From positions 5,321,541 to 5,385,540 of the forward strand of contig OZ023206.1 in the NCBI GenBank assembly GCA_963995525.1: a DNA stretch of 64,000 nucleotides. The letters are read 5' to 3'. A program made the position numbers and the translations under genes. This DNA comes from Escarpia spicata (taxonomy: Eukaryota; Annelida; Polychaeta; Sabellida; Siboglinidae). The notes below the pieces were generated by a model that was not told the DNA's origin, did not search any database, and saw nothing but the letters and a program-made list of their open reading frames with translations. Of the stretch, positions 1 to 14,479 are shown piece by piece. Position 1 is the first letter of the stretch; each line of letters begins with the position of its first letter.

Positions 1-3000
1 TGCGCGTAGACATATGTGGATGTGGTGGAACTCATGGATCAACAACTGGTCCTTGTTGTGCACGGTGCATGATGCGTGTAGACATGTGTGGATGTGGTGG
101 AACTCATGGATCGACAACTGGTCCTTGTTGTGCACGGTGCATGATGCGCGTAGACATGTGTGGATGTGGTGGAACTCGTGGATCAACAACTGGTCCTTGT
201 TGTGCACGGTGCATGATGCGTGTAGACATATGTGGATGTGGTGGAACTCATGGATCAACAACTGGTCCTTGTTGTGCACGGTGCATGATGTGCGTAGACA
301 TGTGGATGTGGTGGAACTCATGGATCAACAACTGGTCCTTGTTGTGCACGGTGCATGATGCGTGTAGACATATGTGGATGTGGTGGAACTCATGGATCAA
401 CAATTGGTCCTTGTTGTGCACGGTGCATGATGCGTGTAGACATATGTGGATGTGGTGGAACTCATGGATCAACAACTGGTCCTTGTTGAGCACGGTGCAT
501 GATGCATGTAGACATCTGTGGATGTGGTGGAACTCATGGATCAACAACTGGTCCTTGTTGTGCACGGTGCATGATGCACGTAGACATGTGTGGATGTGGT
601 GGAACTCGTGGATCAACAACTGGTCCTTGTTGTGCATGGTGCATGATGCATGTAGACATCTGTGGATGTGGTGGAACTCATGGATCAACAATTGGTCCTT
701 GTTGTGCACGGTGCATGATGCACGTAGACATGTGTGGATGTGGTGGAACTCATGGATCAACAATTGGTCCTTGTTGTGCACGGTGCATGATGCGCGTAGA
801 CATGTGTGGATGTGGTGGAACTCATGGATCAACAACTGGTCCTTGTTGTGCACGGTGCATGATGCGTGTAGACGTGTGGATGTGGTGGAACTCATGGATC
901 AACAACTGGTCCTTGTTGTGCACGGTGCATGATGCACGTAGACATGTGTGGATGTGGTGGAACTCGTGGATCAACAACTGGTCCTTGTTGTGCACGGTGC
1001 ATGATGCGCGTAGACATATGTGGATGTGGTGGAACTCATGGATCAACAACTGGTCCTTGTTGTGCACGGTGCATGATGCATGTAGACATGTGTGGATGTG
1101 GTGGAACTCATGGATCAACAACTGGTCCTTGTTGTGCATGGTGCATGATGCATGTAGACATCTGTGGATGTGGTGGAACTCATGGATCAACAACTGGTCC
1201 TTGTTGTGCACGGTGCATGATGCACGTAGACATGTGTGGATGTGGTGGAACTCGTGGATCAACAACTGGTCCTTGTTGTGCACGGTGCATGATGCGTGTA
1301 GACATATGTGGATGTGGTGGAACTCATGGATCAACAACTGGTCCTTGTTGTGCACGGTGCATGATGCATGTAGACATCTGTGGATGTGGTGGAACTCATG
1401 GATCAACAACTGGTCCTTGTTGTGCACGGTGCATGATGCGTGTATACATATGTGGATGTGGTGGAACTCATGGATCAACAACTGGTCCTTGTTGTGCATG
1501 GTGCATGATGCGTGTAGACATGTGTGGATGTGGTGGAACTCGTGGATCAACAACTGGTCCTTGTTGTGCACGGTGCATGATGCGTGTATACATATGTGGA
1601 TGTGGTGGAACTCATGGATCAACAACTGGTCCTTGTTGTGCATGGTGCATGATGCGTGTAGACATGTGTGGATGTGGTGGAACTCGTGGATCAACAACTG
1701 GTCCTTGTTGAGCACGGTGCATGATGCGTGTAGACATCTGTGGATGTGGTGGAACTCATGGATCAACAACTGGTCCTTGTTGTGCATGATGCGCATAGAC
1801 ATATGTGGATGTGATGGAACTCATGGATCAACAATTGGTCCTTGTTGTGCACGGTGCATGATGCATGTAGACATATGTGGATGTGGTGGAACTCATGGAT
1901 CAACAACTGGTCCTTGTTGTGCACGGTGCATGATGCATGTAGACATATGTGGATGTGGTGGAACTCATGGATCAACAACTGGTCCTTGTTGTGCACGGTG
2001 CATGATGCGCGTAGACATGTGTGGATGTGGTGGAACTCGTGGATCAACAACTGGTCCTTGTTGTGCATGGTGCATGATGCGCGTAGACATCTGTGGATGT
2101 GGTGGAACTCATGGATCAACAACTGGTCCTTGTTGTGCACGGTGCATGATGCGCGTAGACATATGTGGATGTGGTGGAACTCGTGGATCAACAACTGGTC
2201 CTTGTTGTGCACGGTGCATGATGCATGTAGACATCTGTGGGTGTGGTGGAACTCATGGATCAACAACTGGTCCTTGTTGAGCACGGTGCATGATGCGCAT
2301 AGACATGTGTGGATGTGGTGGAACTCATGGATCAACAACTGGTCCTTGTTGAGCACGGTGCATGATGCGTGTAGACATATGTGGATGTGGTGGAACTCAT
2401 GGATCAACAACTGGTCCTTGTTGAGCACGGTGCATGATGCGTGTAGACATGTGTGGATGTGGTGGAACTCATGGATCAACAACTGGTCCTTGTTGAGCAC
2501 GGTGCATGATGCGTGTAGACATATGTGGATGTGGTGGAACTCATGGATCAACAACTGGTCCTTGTTGTGCACGGTGCATGATGCGCGTAGACATATGTGG
2601 ATGTGGTGGAACTCGTGGATCAACAACTGGTCCTTGTTGTGCATGGTGCATGATGCGCATAGACATATGTGGATGTGATGGAACTCATGGATCAACAACT
2701 TGTCCTTGTTGTGCACGGTGCATGATGCATGTAGACATCTGTGGATGTGGTGGAACTCATGGATCAACAACTGGTCCTTGTTGAGCACGGTGCATGATGC
2801 ATGTAGACATCTGTGGATGTGGTGGAACTCGTGGATCAACAACTGGTCCTTGTTGAGCACGGTGCATGATGCGCGTAGACATGTGTGGATGTGGTGGAAC
2901 TCGTGGATCAACAACTGGTCCTTGTTGAGCACGGTGCATGATGCGCGTAGACATGTGTGGATGTGGTGGAACTCATGGATCAACAACTGGTCCTTGTTGA

Positions 3001-6000
3001 GCATGGTGCATGATGCATGTAGACATCTGTGGATGTGGTGGAACTCATGGATCAACAACTGGTCCTTGTTGTGCACGGTGCATGATGCATGTAGACATGT
3101 GTGGATGTGGTGGAACTCATGGATCAACAACTGGTCCTTGTTGTGCACGGTGCATGATGCATGTAGACATCTGTGGATGTGGTGGAACTCATGGATCAAC
3201 AACTGGTCCTTGTTGTGCATGGTGCATGATGCACGTAGACATGTGTGGATGTGGTGGAACTCGTGGATCAACAACTGGTCCTTGTTGTGCACGGTGCATG
3301 ATGCATGTAGACATCTGTGGATGTGGTGGAACTCATGGATCAACAACTGGTCCTTGTTGTGCACGGTGCATGATGCGTGTATACATATGTGGATGTGGTG
3401 GAACTCATGGATCAACAACTGGTCCTTGTTGTGCATGGTGCATGATGCGTGTAGACATGTGTGGATGTGGTGGAACTCGTGGATCAACAACTGGTCCTTG
3501 TTGTGCACGGTGCATGATGCGTGTATACATATGTGGATGTGGTGGAACTCATGGATCAACAACTGGTCCTTGTTGTGCATGGTGCATGATGCGTGTAGAC
3601 ATGTGTGGATGTGGTGGAACTCGTGGATCAACAACTGGTCCTTGTTGAGCACGGTGCATGATGCGTGTAGACATCTGTGGATGTGGTGGAACTCATGGAT
3701 CAACAACTGGTCCTTGTTGTGCATGATGCGCATAGACATATGTGGATGTGATGGAACTCATGGATCAACAATTGGTCCTTGTTGTGCACGGTGCATGATG
3801 CATGTAGACATATGTGGATGTGGTGGAACTCATGGATCAACAACTGGTCCTTGTTGTGCACGGTGCATGATGCATGTAGACATATGTGGATGTGGTGGAA
3901 CTCATGGATCAACAACTGGTCCTTGTTGTGCACGGTGCATGATGCGCGTAGACATGTGTGGATGTGGTGGAACTCGTGGATCAACAACTGGTCCTTGTTG
4001 TGCATGGTGCATGATGCGCGTAGACATCTGTGGATGTGGTGGAACTCATGGATCAACAACTGGTCCTTGTTGTGCACGGTGCATGATGCGCGTAGACATA
4101 TGTGGATGTGGTGGAACTCGTGGATCAACAACTGGTCCTTGTTGTGCACGGTGCATGATGCATGTAGACATCTGTGGGTGTGGTGGAACTCATGGATCAA
4201 CAACTGGTCCTTGTTGAGCACGGTGCATGATGCGCATAGACATGTGTGGATGTGGTGGAACTCATGGATCAACAACTGGTCCTTGTTGAGCACGGTGCAT
4301 GATGCGTGTAGACATATGTGGATGTGGTGGAACTCATGGATCAACAACTGGTCCTTGTTGAGCACGGTGCATGATGCGTGTAGACATGTGTGGATGTGGT
4401 GGAACTCATGGATCAACAACTGGTCCTTGTTGAGCACGGTGCATGATGCGTGTAGACATATGTGGATGTGGTGGAACTCATGGATCAACAACTGGTCCTT
4501 GTTGTGCACGGTGCATGATGCGCGTAGACATATGTGGATGTGGTGGAACTCGTGGATCAACAACTGGTCCTTGTTGTGCATGGTGCATGATGCGCATAGA
4601 CATATGTGGATGTGATGGAACTCATGGATCAACAACTGGTCCTTGTTGTGCACGGTGCATGATGCATGTAGACATCTGTGGATGTGGTGGAACTCATGGA
4701 TCAACAACTGGTCCTTGTTGAGCACGGTGCATGATGCATGTAGACATCTGTGGATGTGGTGGAACTCGTGGATCAACAACTGGTCCTTGTTGAGCACGGT
4801 GCATGATGCGCGTAGACATGTGTGGATGTGGTGGAACTCGTGGATCAACAACTGGTCCTTGTTGAGCACGGTGCATGATGCGCGTAGACATGTGTGGATG
4901 TGGTGGAACTCATGGATCAACAACTGGTCCTTGTTGAGCATGGTGCATGATGCATGTAGACATCTGTGGATGTGGTGGAACTCATTGATCAACAACTGGT
5001 CCTTGTTGAGCACGGTGCATGATGCGCACAGACATGCGTGGATGTGGTGGAACTCATGGATCAACAATTGGTCCTTGTTGTGCACGGTGCATGATGCGTG
5101 TAGACATATGTGGATGTGGTGGAACTCATGGATCAACAACTGGTCCTTGTTGAGCACGGTGCATGATGCATGTAGACATCTGTGGATGTGGTGGAACTCA
5201 TGGATCAACAACTGGTCCTTGTTGTGCACGGTGCATGATGCACGTAGACATGTGTGGATGTGGTGGAACTCGTGGATCAACAACTGGTCCTTGTTGTGCA
5301 TGGTGCATGATGCATGTAGACATCTGTGGATGTGGTGGAACTCATGGATCAACAATTGGTCCTTGTTGTGCACGGTGCATGATGCACGTAGACATGTGTG
5401 GATGTGGTGGAACTCATGGATCAACAATTGGTCCTTGTTGTGCACGGTGCATGATGCGCGTAGACATGTGTGGATGTGGTGGAACTCATGGATCAACAAC
5501 TGGTCCTTGTTGTGCACGGTGCATGATGCGTGTAGACGTGTGGATGTGGTGGAACTCATGGATCAACAACTGGTCCTTGTTGTGCACGGTGCATGATGCA
5601 CGTAGACATGTGTGGATGTGGTGGAACTCGTGGATCAACAACTGGTCCTTGTTGTGCACGGTGCATGATGCGCGTAGACATATGTGGATGTGGTGGAACT
5701 CATGGATCAACAACTGGTCCTTGTTGTGCACGGTGCATGATGCATGTAGACATGTGTGGATGTGGTGGAACTCATGGATCAACAACTGGTCCTTGTTGTG
5801 CATGGTGCATGATGCATGTAGACATCTGTGGATGTGGTGGAACTCATGGATCAACAACTGGTCCTTGTTGTGCACGGTGCATGATGCACGTAGACATGTG
5901 TGGATGTGGTGGAACTCGTGGATCAACAACTGGTCCTTGTTGTGCACGGTGCATGATGCGTGTAGACATATGTGGATGTGGTGGAACTCATGGATCAACA

Positions 6001-9000
6001 ACTGGTCCTTGTTGTGCACGGTGCATGATGCATGTAGACATCTGTGGATGTGGTGGAACTCATGGATCAACAACTGGTCCTTGTTGTGCACGGTGCATGA
6101 TGCGTGTATACATATGTGGATGTGGTGGAACTCATGGATCAACAACTGGTCCTTGTTGTGCATGGTGCATGATGCGTGTAGACATGTGTGGATGTGGTGG
6201 AACTCGTGGATCAACAACTGGTCCTTGTTGTGCACGGTGCATGATGCGTGTATACATATGTGGATGTGGTGGAACTCATGGATCAACAACTGGTCCTTGT
6301 TGTGCATGGTGCATGATGCGTGTAGACATGTGTGGATGTGGTGGAACTCGTGGATCAACAACTGGTCCTTGTTGAGCACGGTGCATGATGCGTGTAGACA
6401 TCTGTGGATGTGGTGGAACTCATGGATCAACAACTGGTCCTTGTTGTGCATGATGCGCATAGACATATGTGGATGTGATGGAACTCATGGATCAACAATT
6501 GGTCCTTGTTGTGCACGGTGCATGATGCATGTAGACATATGTGGATGTGGTGGAACTCATGGATCAACAACTGGTCCTTGTTGTGCACGGTGCATGATGC
6601 ATGTAGACATATGTGGATGTGGTGGAACTCATGGATCAACAACTGGTCCTTGTTGTGCACGGTGCATGATGCGCGTAGACATGTGTGGATGTGGTGGAAC
6701 TCGTGGATCAACAACTGGTCCTTGTTGTGCATGGTGCATGATGCGCGTAGACATCTGTGGATGTGGTGGAACTCATGGATCAACAACTGGTCCTTGTTGT
6801 GCACGGTGCATGATGCGCGTAGACATATGTGGATGTGGTGGAACTCGTGGATCAACAACTGGTCCTTGTTGTGCACGGTGCATGATGCATGTAGACATCT
6901 GTGGGTGTGGTGGAACTCATGGATCAACAACTGGTCCTTGTTGAGCACGGTGCATGATGCGCATAGACATGTGTGGATGTGGTGGAACTCATGGATCAAC
7001 AACTGGTCCTTGTTGAGCACGGTGCATGATGCGTGTAGACATATGTGGATGTGGTGGAACTCATGGATCAACAACTGGTCCTTGTTGAGCACGGTGCATG
7101 ATGCGTGTAGACATGTGTGGATGTGGTGGAACTCATGGATCAACAACTGGTCCTTGTTGAGCACGGTGCATGATGCGTGTAGACATATGTGGATGTGGTG
7201 GAACTCATGGATCAACAACTGGTCCTTGTTGTGCACGGTGCATGATGCGCGTAGACATATGTGGATGTGGTGGAACTCGTGGATCAACAACTGGTCCTTG
7301 TTGTGCATGGTGCATGATGCGCATAGACATATGTGGATGTGATGGAACTCATGGATCAACAACTTGTCCTTGTTGTGCACGGTGCATGATGCATGTAGAC
7401 ATCTGTGGATGTGGTGGAACTCATGGATCAACAACTGGTCCTTGTTGAGCACGGTGCATGATGCATGTAGACATCTGTGGATGTGGTGGAACTCGTGGAT
7501 CAACAACTGGTCCTTGTTGAGCACGGTGCATGATGCGCGTAGACATGTGTGGATGTGGTGGAACTCGTGGATCAACAACTGGTCCTTGTTGAGCACGGTG
7601 CATGATGCGCGTAGACATGTGTGGATGTGGTGGAACTCATGGATCAACAACTGGTCCTTGTTGAGCATGGTGCATGATGCATGTAGACATCTGTGGATGT
7701 GGTGGAACTCATGGATCAACAACTGGTCCTTGTTGTGCACGGTGCATGATGCATGTAGACATGTGTGGATGTGGTGGAACTCATGGATCAACAACTGGTC
7801 CTTGTTGTGCACGGTGCATGATGCATGTAGACATCTGTGGATGTGGTGGAACTCATGGATCAACAACTGGTCCTTGTTGTGCACGGTGCATGATGCACGT
7901 AGACATGTGTGGATGTGGTGGAACTCGTGGATCAACAACTGGTCCTTGTTGTGCACGGTGCATGATGCGTGTAGACATATGTGGATGTGGTGGAACTCAT
8001 GGATCAACAACTGGTCCTTGTTGTGCACGGTGCATGATGCATGTAGACATCTGTGGATGTGGTGGAACTCATGGATCAACAACTGGTCCTTGTTGTGCAC
8101 GGTGCATGATGCGTGTATACATATGTGGATGTGGTGGAACTCATGGATCAACAACTGGTCCTTGTTGTGCATGGTGCATGATGCGTGTAGACATGTGTGG
8201 ATGTGGTGGAACTCGTGGATCAACAACTGGTCCTTGTTGTGCACGGTGCATGATGCGTGTATACATATGTGGATGTGGTGGAACTCATGGATCAACAACT
8301 GGTCCTTGTTGTGCATGGTGCATGATGCGTGTAGACATGTGTGGATGTGGTGGAACTCGTGGATCAACAACTGGTCCTTGTTGAGCACGGTGCATGATGC
8401 GTGTAGACATCTGTGGATGTGGTGGAACTCATGGATCAACAACTGGTCCTTGTTGTGCATGATGCGCATAGACATATGTGGATGTGATGGAACTCATGGA
8501 TCAACAATTGGTCCTTGTTGTGCACGGTGCATGATGCATGTAGACATATGTGGATGTGGTGGAACTCATGGATCAACAACTGGTCCTTGTTGTGCACGGT
8601 GCATGATGCATGTAGACATATGTGGATGTGGTGGAACTCATGGATCAACAACTGGTCCTTGTTGTGCACGGTGCATGATGCGCGTAGACATGTGTGGATG
8701 TGGTGGAACTCGTGGATCAACAACTGGTCCTTGTTGTGCATGGTGCATGATGCGCGTAGACATCTGTGGATGTGGTGGAACTCATGGATCAACAACTGGT
8801 CCTTGTTGTGCACGGTGCATGATGCGCGTAGACATATGTGGATGTGGTGGAACTCGTGGATCAACAACTGGTCCTTGTTGTGCACGGTGCATGATGCATG
8901 TAGACATCTGTGGGTGTGGTGGAACTCATGGATCAACAACTGGTCCTTGTTGAGCACGGTGCATGATGCGCATAGACATGTGTGGATGTGGTGGAACTCA

Positions 9001-12000
9001 TGGATCAACAACTGGTCCTTGTTGAGCACGGTGCATGATGCGTGTAGACATATGTGGATGTGGTGGAACTCATGGATCAACAACTGGTCCTTGTTGAGCA
9101 CGGTGCATGATGCGTGTAGACATGTGTGGATGTGGTGGAACTCATGGATCAACAACTGGTCCTTGTTGAGCACGGTGCATGATGCGTGTAGACATATGTG
9201 GATGTGGTGGAACTCATGGATCAACAACTGGTCCTTGTTGTGCACGGTGCATGATGCGCGTAGACATATGTGGATGTGGTGGAACTCGTGGATCAACAAC
9301 TGGTCCTTGTTGTGCATGGTGCATGATGCGCATAGACATATGTGGATGTGATGGAACTCATGGATCAACAACTGGTCCTTGTTGTGCACGGTGCATGATG
9401 CATGTAGACATCTGTGGATGTGGTGGAACTCATGGATCAACAACTGGTCCTTGTTGAGCACGGTGCATGATGCATGTAGACATCTGTGGATGTGGTGGAA
9501 CTCGTGGATCAACAACTGGTCCTTGTTGAGCACGGTGCATGATGCGCGTAGACATGTGTGGATGTGGTGGAACTCGTGGATCAACAACTGGTCCTTGTTG
9601 AGCACGGTGCATGATGCGCGTAGACATGTGTGGATGTGGTGGAACTCATGGATCAACAACTGGTCCTTGTTGAGCATGGTGCATGATGCATGTAGACATC
9701 TGTGGATGTGGTGGAACTCATGGATCAACAACTGGTCCTTGTTGAGCACGGTGCATGATGCGCACAGACATGCGTGGATGTGGTGGAACTCATGGATCAA
9801 CAACTGGTCCTTGTTGAGCACGGTGCATGATGCGCGTAGACATGTGTGGATGTGGTGGAACTCGTGGATCAACAACTGGTCCTTGTTGAGCACGGTGCAT
9901 GATGCGCGTAGACATGTGTGGATGTGGTGGAACTCGTGGATCAACAACTGGTCCTTGTTGAGCACGGTGCATGATGCGCGTAGACATGTGTGGATGTGGT
10001 GGAACTCATGGATCAACAACTGGTCCTTGTTGAGCATGGTGCATGATGCATGTAGACATCTGTGGATGTGGTGGAACTCATGGATCAACAACTGGTCCTT
10101 GTTGAGCACGGTGCATGATGCGCGTAGACATGTGTGGATGTGGTGGAACTCATGGATCAACAACTGGTCCTTGTTGAGCACGGTGCATGATGCGCGTAGA
10201 CATGTGTGGATGTGGTGGAACTCATGGATCAACAACTGGTCCTTGTTGAGCATGGTGCATGATGCATGTAGACATCTGTGGATGTGGTGGAACTCATGGA
10301 TCAACAACTGGTCCTTGTTGAGCACGGTGCATGATGCGCGTAGACATGTGTGGATGTGGTGGAACTCATGGATCAACAATTGGTCCTTGTTGTGCACGGT
10401 GCATGATGCGTGTAGACATATGTGGATGTGGTGGAACTCATGGATCAACAACTGGTCCTTGTTGTGCACGGTGCATGATGCGCGTAGACATGTGTGGATG
10501 TGGTGGAACTCATGGATCAACAACTGGTCCTTGTTGAGCACGGTGCATGATGCGTGTAGACATCTGTGGATGTGGTGGAACTCATGGATCAACAACTGGT
10601 CCTTGTTGTGCACGGTGCATGATGCATGTAGACATCTGTGGATGTGGTGGAACTCATGGATCAACAACTGGTCCTTGTTGAGCACGGTGCATGATGCGTG
10701 TAGACATATGTGGATGTGGTGGAACTCATGGATCAACAACTGGTCCTTGTTGTGCACGGTGCATGATGCGCGTAGACATATGTGGATGTGGTGGAACTCA
10801 TGGATCAACAACTGGTCCTTGTTGTGCACGGTGCATGATGCATGTAGACATCTGTGGATGTGGTGGAACTCATGGATCAACAACTGGTCCTTGTTGAGCA
10901 CGGTGCATGATGCGTGTAGACATCTGTGGGTGTGGTGGAACTCATGGATCAACAACTGGTCCTTGTTGTGCACGGTGCATGATGCGTGTAGACATCTGTG
11001 GATGTGGTGGAACTCATGGATCAACAACTGGTCCTTGTTGTGCACGGTGCATGATGCGTGTAGACATCTGTGGATGTGGTGGAACTCATGGATCAACAAC
11101 TGGTCCTTGTTGTGCACGGTGCATGATGCGTGTAGACATGTGTGGATGTGGTGGAACTCATGGATCAACAACTGGTCCTTGTTGTGCACGGTGCATGATG
11201 CGTGTAGACATGTGTGGATGTGGTGGAACTCATGGATCAACAACTGGTCCTTGTTGTGCACGGTGCATGATGCGCGTAGACATATGTGGATGTGGTGGAA
11301 CTCATGGATCAACAACTGGTCCTTGTTGTGCACGGTGCATGATGCGCGTAGACATATGTGGATGTGGTGGAACTCATGGATCAACAACTGATCCTTGTTG
11401 AGCACAGTGCATGATGCGTGTAGACATATGTGGATGTGGTGGAACTCATGGATCAACAACTGGTCCTTGTTGAGCACGGTGCATGATGCGTGTAGACATA
11501 TGTGGATGTGATGGAACTCATGGATCAACAATTGGTCCTTGTTGTGCACGGTGCATGATGCGTGTAGACATATGTGGATGTGGTGGAACTCATGGATCAA
11601 CAACTGGTCCTTGTTGTGCACGGTGCATGATGCGTGTATACATATGTGGATGTGGTGGAACTCATGGATCAACAATTGGTCCTTGTTGTGCACGGTGCAT
11701 GATGCGTGTAGACATATGTGGATGTGGTGGAACTCATGGATCAACAACTGGTCCTTGTTGTGCACGGTGCATGATGCATGTAGACATCTGTGGATGTGGT
11801 GGAACTCATGGATCAACAACTGGTCCTTGTTGTGCACGGTGCATGATGCGCGTAGACATATGTGGATGTGGTGGAACTCATGGATCAACAACTGGTCCTT
11901 GTTGTGCACGGTGCATGATGCATGTAGACATCTTTGGATGTGGTGGAACTCATGGATCAACAACTGGTCCTTGTTGTGCACAGTGCATGATGCGTGTAGA

Positions 12001-12676
12001 CATGTGTGGATGTGGTGGAACTCATGGATCAACAACTGGTCCTTGTTGAGCACGGTGCATGATGCGTGTAGACATATGTGGATGTGGTGGAACTCATGGA
12101 TCAACAACTGGTCCTTGTTGTGCACGGTGCATGATGCATGTAGACATCTGTGGATGTGGTGGAACTCATGGATCAACAACTGGTCCTTGTTGAGCACGGT
12201 GCATGATGCGCGTAGACATATGTGGATGTGGTGGAACTCATGGATCAACAACTGGTCCTTGTTGTGCACGGTGCATGATGCGTGTAGACATCTGTGGATG
12301 TGGTGGAACTCATGGATCAACAACTGGTCCTTGTTGTGCACGGTGCATGATGCATGTAGACATCTGTGGATGTGGTGGAACTCATGGATCAACAACTGGT
12401 CCTTGTTGAGCACGGTGCATGATGCGTGTAGACATCTGTGGATGTGGTGGAACTCATGGATCAACAACTGGTCCTTGTTGTGCACGGTGCATGATGCGCG
12501 TAGACATATGTGGATGTGGTGGAACTCATGGATCAACAACTGATCCTTGTTGAGCACAGTGCATGATGCGTGTAGACATATGTGGATGTGGTGGAACTCA
12601 TGGATCAACAACTGGTCCTTATGGTGCATGATGCGCGTAGACATATGTGGATGTGGTGGAACTCGTGGATCAACAA
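1..12676. repeat. 72-bp satellite/minisatellite array with higher-order repeats
   Basis: About 175 head-to-tail copies of a 72-bp unit fill the left end and run off the window. Each unit contains TGTGGATGTGGTGGAACTC and a GGTCCTTGTTG block; variation is mostly point changes (CGTG/CATG, TGTGCACGG/TGAGCACGG). A shortened unit lacking seven bases recurs with its GCGCATAGAC at 1791, 3728, 6455 and 8464, so blocks of about 1.9-2.7 kb have been duplicated; a 4,664-bp offset relates 499-2280 to 5163-6944. Because 72 is a multiple of three, open frames run through on both strands, the longest 1,471 codons on the minus strand. I treat these as a by-product of unit length: several frames are open at once and none resembles a known repeat protein. 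Confidence 0.95.
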
Positions 12677-13352
12677 GGTGCTGCCTTGACAGAAGGTTAT
12701 CATTCACCGTTAGTTGAAAGTGATCGATCCAGAAAGTGAAAACATAATCCTGATAACAGGAAGAAAGCTGGAGGTGTACAAGTAAGAAATATAAAGCTAA
12801 AAGAAAGTCGGTGACAAAGGCATGTAAACATCTTCTGATTGGACTGTTCATTGGTGAATCATGATAATTTTCTCAAGATGCAATACAGTTTACATATTTT
12901 TTTATGATACAGACATATTTTCTAAAGAGTTATATTGTTGAAAGTTGTTAAAAGTAAGCACACATTTGAAATCGTTTCAAGTCAAAGAGATAACAGCTCA
13001 TGCCATGACAATTCACAGCATTAGTTAAACCACTATTTAAAACACAATCTTAATGATATGTGCCCCTTATTTGTAACTTGAGCCAAAAGGTGTGTTTAAT
13101 AGAATAAACATTTGGGGATAAATAAAAAGGGGCAGTAACAAAATATAAAGACACAGCACAAAATTACCCAAATAAAAACTTACATCGATACATGTTTTTT
13201 ATTTGGGTTATCAACGTATCGTAACACAAATATCGCGATACCTATTTTGTGGCCCAGTGTGTCATTGCAGTCATGTCTACTGATGTCTGAATCAGAGATA
13301 TTAACACATCCGCCCCAGAAACCTTGACATTGTCATGACCTTCAGATTGCAG
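12677..13352. other. single-copy sequence between satellite and coiled-coil gene exon
   Basis: AT-rich sequence with no convincing exon, RNA gene or repeat. If the exon at 13353 is internal, this is part of its upstream intron. Confidence 0.5.
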
Positions 13353-13532
13353 GCAGAGTTGGAGGCGAGTCAGAACAACGACCTTGAGATGCAGTGCAGC
13401 GTCCTCCAGCAGCAGCGCCAGGAACTACAGCAGCGACTGTGGCAGCAAGAGTTGGGAAAGAAAAGGAAACAGCAGCATCGAGATCAATCAAACTACAGAC
13501 AGTGGCAGCAACTGGGGCAGTCAGAGCAACAG
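13353..13532 (+). CDS. internal exon of an unrecognised Gln-rich coiled-coil protein
   Basis: This 60-codon exon begins after an AG (TTGCAG, or slightly earlier at TTCAG) and ends SEQQ at a good donor, CAG|GTAGGC. The peptide starts AELEASQNNDLEMQCSVLQQ and is charged, Gln-rich and heptad-like, then turns basic (GKKRKQQH). This is typical of a coiled coil in a centrosomal, ciliary or cytoskeletal protein, but I recognise no family. It ends in phase 0, as does the acceptor of the candidate terminal exon at 17900, so the two probably join across a 4.4-kb intron. The minisatellite that follows starts on the donor itself. Upstream exons would lie in or beyond the satellite. Confidence 0.55.
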
Positions 13533-14222
13533 GTAGGCACAACTAACAGCAGGTAGGGACAACAACCAACAGGTAGGAACAACAACCAACAGCTAGAGAC
13601 AATAACCAACAGGTAGAGACAACAACCAACAGGTAGGGACAACAACCAATATGTAGGAACAACAAACAGCAGGTAGGGACAACAACCAGCAGGTAGGGAC
13701 AATAATCAACAGGTAATAACAACAAACAGCAGGTAGGAACAACAAACAGCAAGTAGAGACAACCAACAGGTAGTCACAACTAACAGCAGGTAGGGACAAT
13801 AACTGACAGATAGGGACAACAACCAACATGTAGGGACAATAACCAACAGGTAAGGGCAATAACCAACAGGTAAGCACAAATAACAGCAGGTAGGGACAAT
13901 AACCAACAGGTAGGGACAACAACCAGCAGGTAGGGACAATAATCAACAGGTAAGAACAACAAACAGCAGGTAGGAACAACAAACAGCAGGTAGGGACAAC
14001 AACCAACAGGTAGGGACAACAACCGACAGGTAGGGACAACAACCGACAGGTAGGGACAACAACCGACAGGTAGGGACAACTGACAGGTAGGGACAACAAC
14101 CAAGAGGTAGGGACACTAACCAATAGGTAGGGACAACAACCAAGAGGTAGGGACAACAACCAAGAGGTAGGGACAACAACCAACAGGTAGGGACAACAAC
14201 CAACAGGTAGGGACACCAACTA
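13526..14222. repeat. 20-bp minisatellite carrying a repeated 5' splice site
   Basis: About 34 copies of a roughly 20-bp unit, CAACAGGTAGGGACAACAAC. The first copy is the exon end and donor themselves (GAGCAACAG|GTAGGCACAAC), so nearly every unit repeats an exon-like CAACAG followed by GTAGGG or GTAGGA. Units vary by one to three bases. Confidence 0.9.
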
Positions 14223-14479
14223 ACAGCAACTAAAAGCAAACTGTCTACCACGGTGCGCTACTATTTGTATACACCAGGAATGGTCTTCAATTTAGTTCAG
14301 CAGCTGCTACTTGAGCAGCTTGTTTAGCCTTCACGGTAGTCTCCTAGATCCACATTTAATTGTTTAATATTCAGTATTTTTATATTTTAATGATATTTAT
14401 ATGGGTCAAAATTAAGTGTATCTGATCTGTCATAGAACAATTGCCAACAAACTTGTGTCAGTCTGCAGGATATTTTATG

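Noticed and set aside
1..12676. CRISPR array or bacterial repeat system
   Set aside because: Units are contiguous with no unique spacers, and the sequence is clearly eukaryotic.
8436..12851. 1,471-codon minus-strand open frame and similar long frames across 1-12.7 kb
   Set aside because: The 72-bp unit is a multiple of three and lacks stops in several frames on both strands, so long frames are expected by construction; no splice or start context supports a gene.
13593..14219. Minus-strand Cys/Leu/Pro repeat frame (CCPYLLVVVPT type)
   Set aside because: Antisense translation of the 20-bp splice-donor minisatellite.
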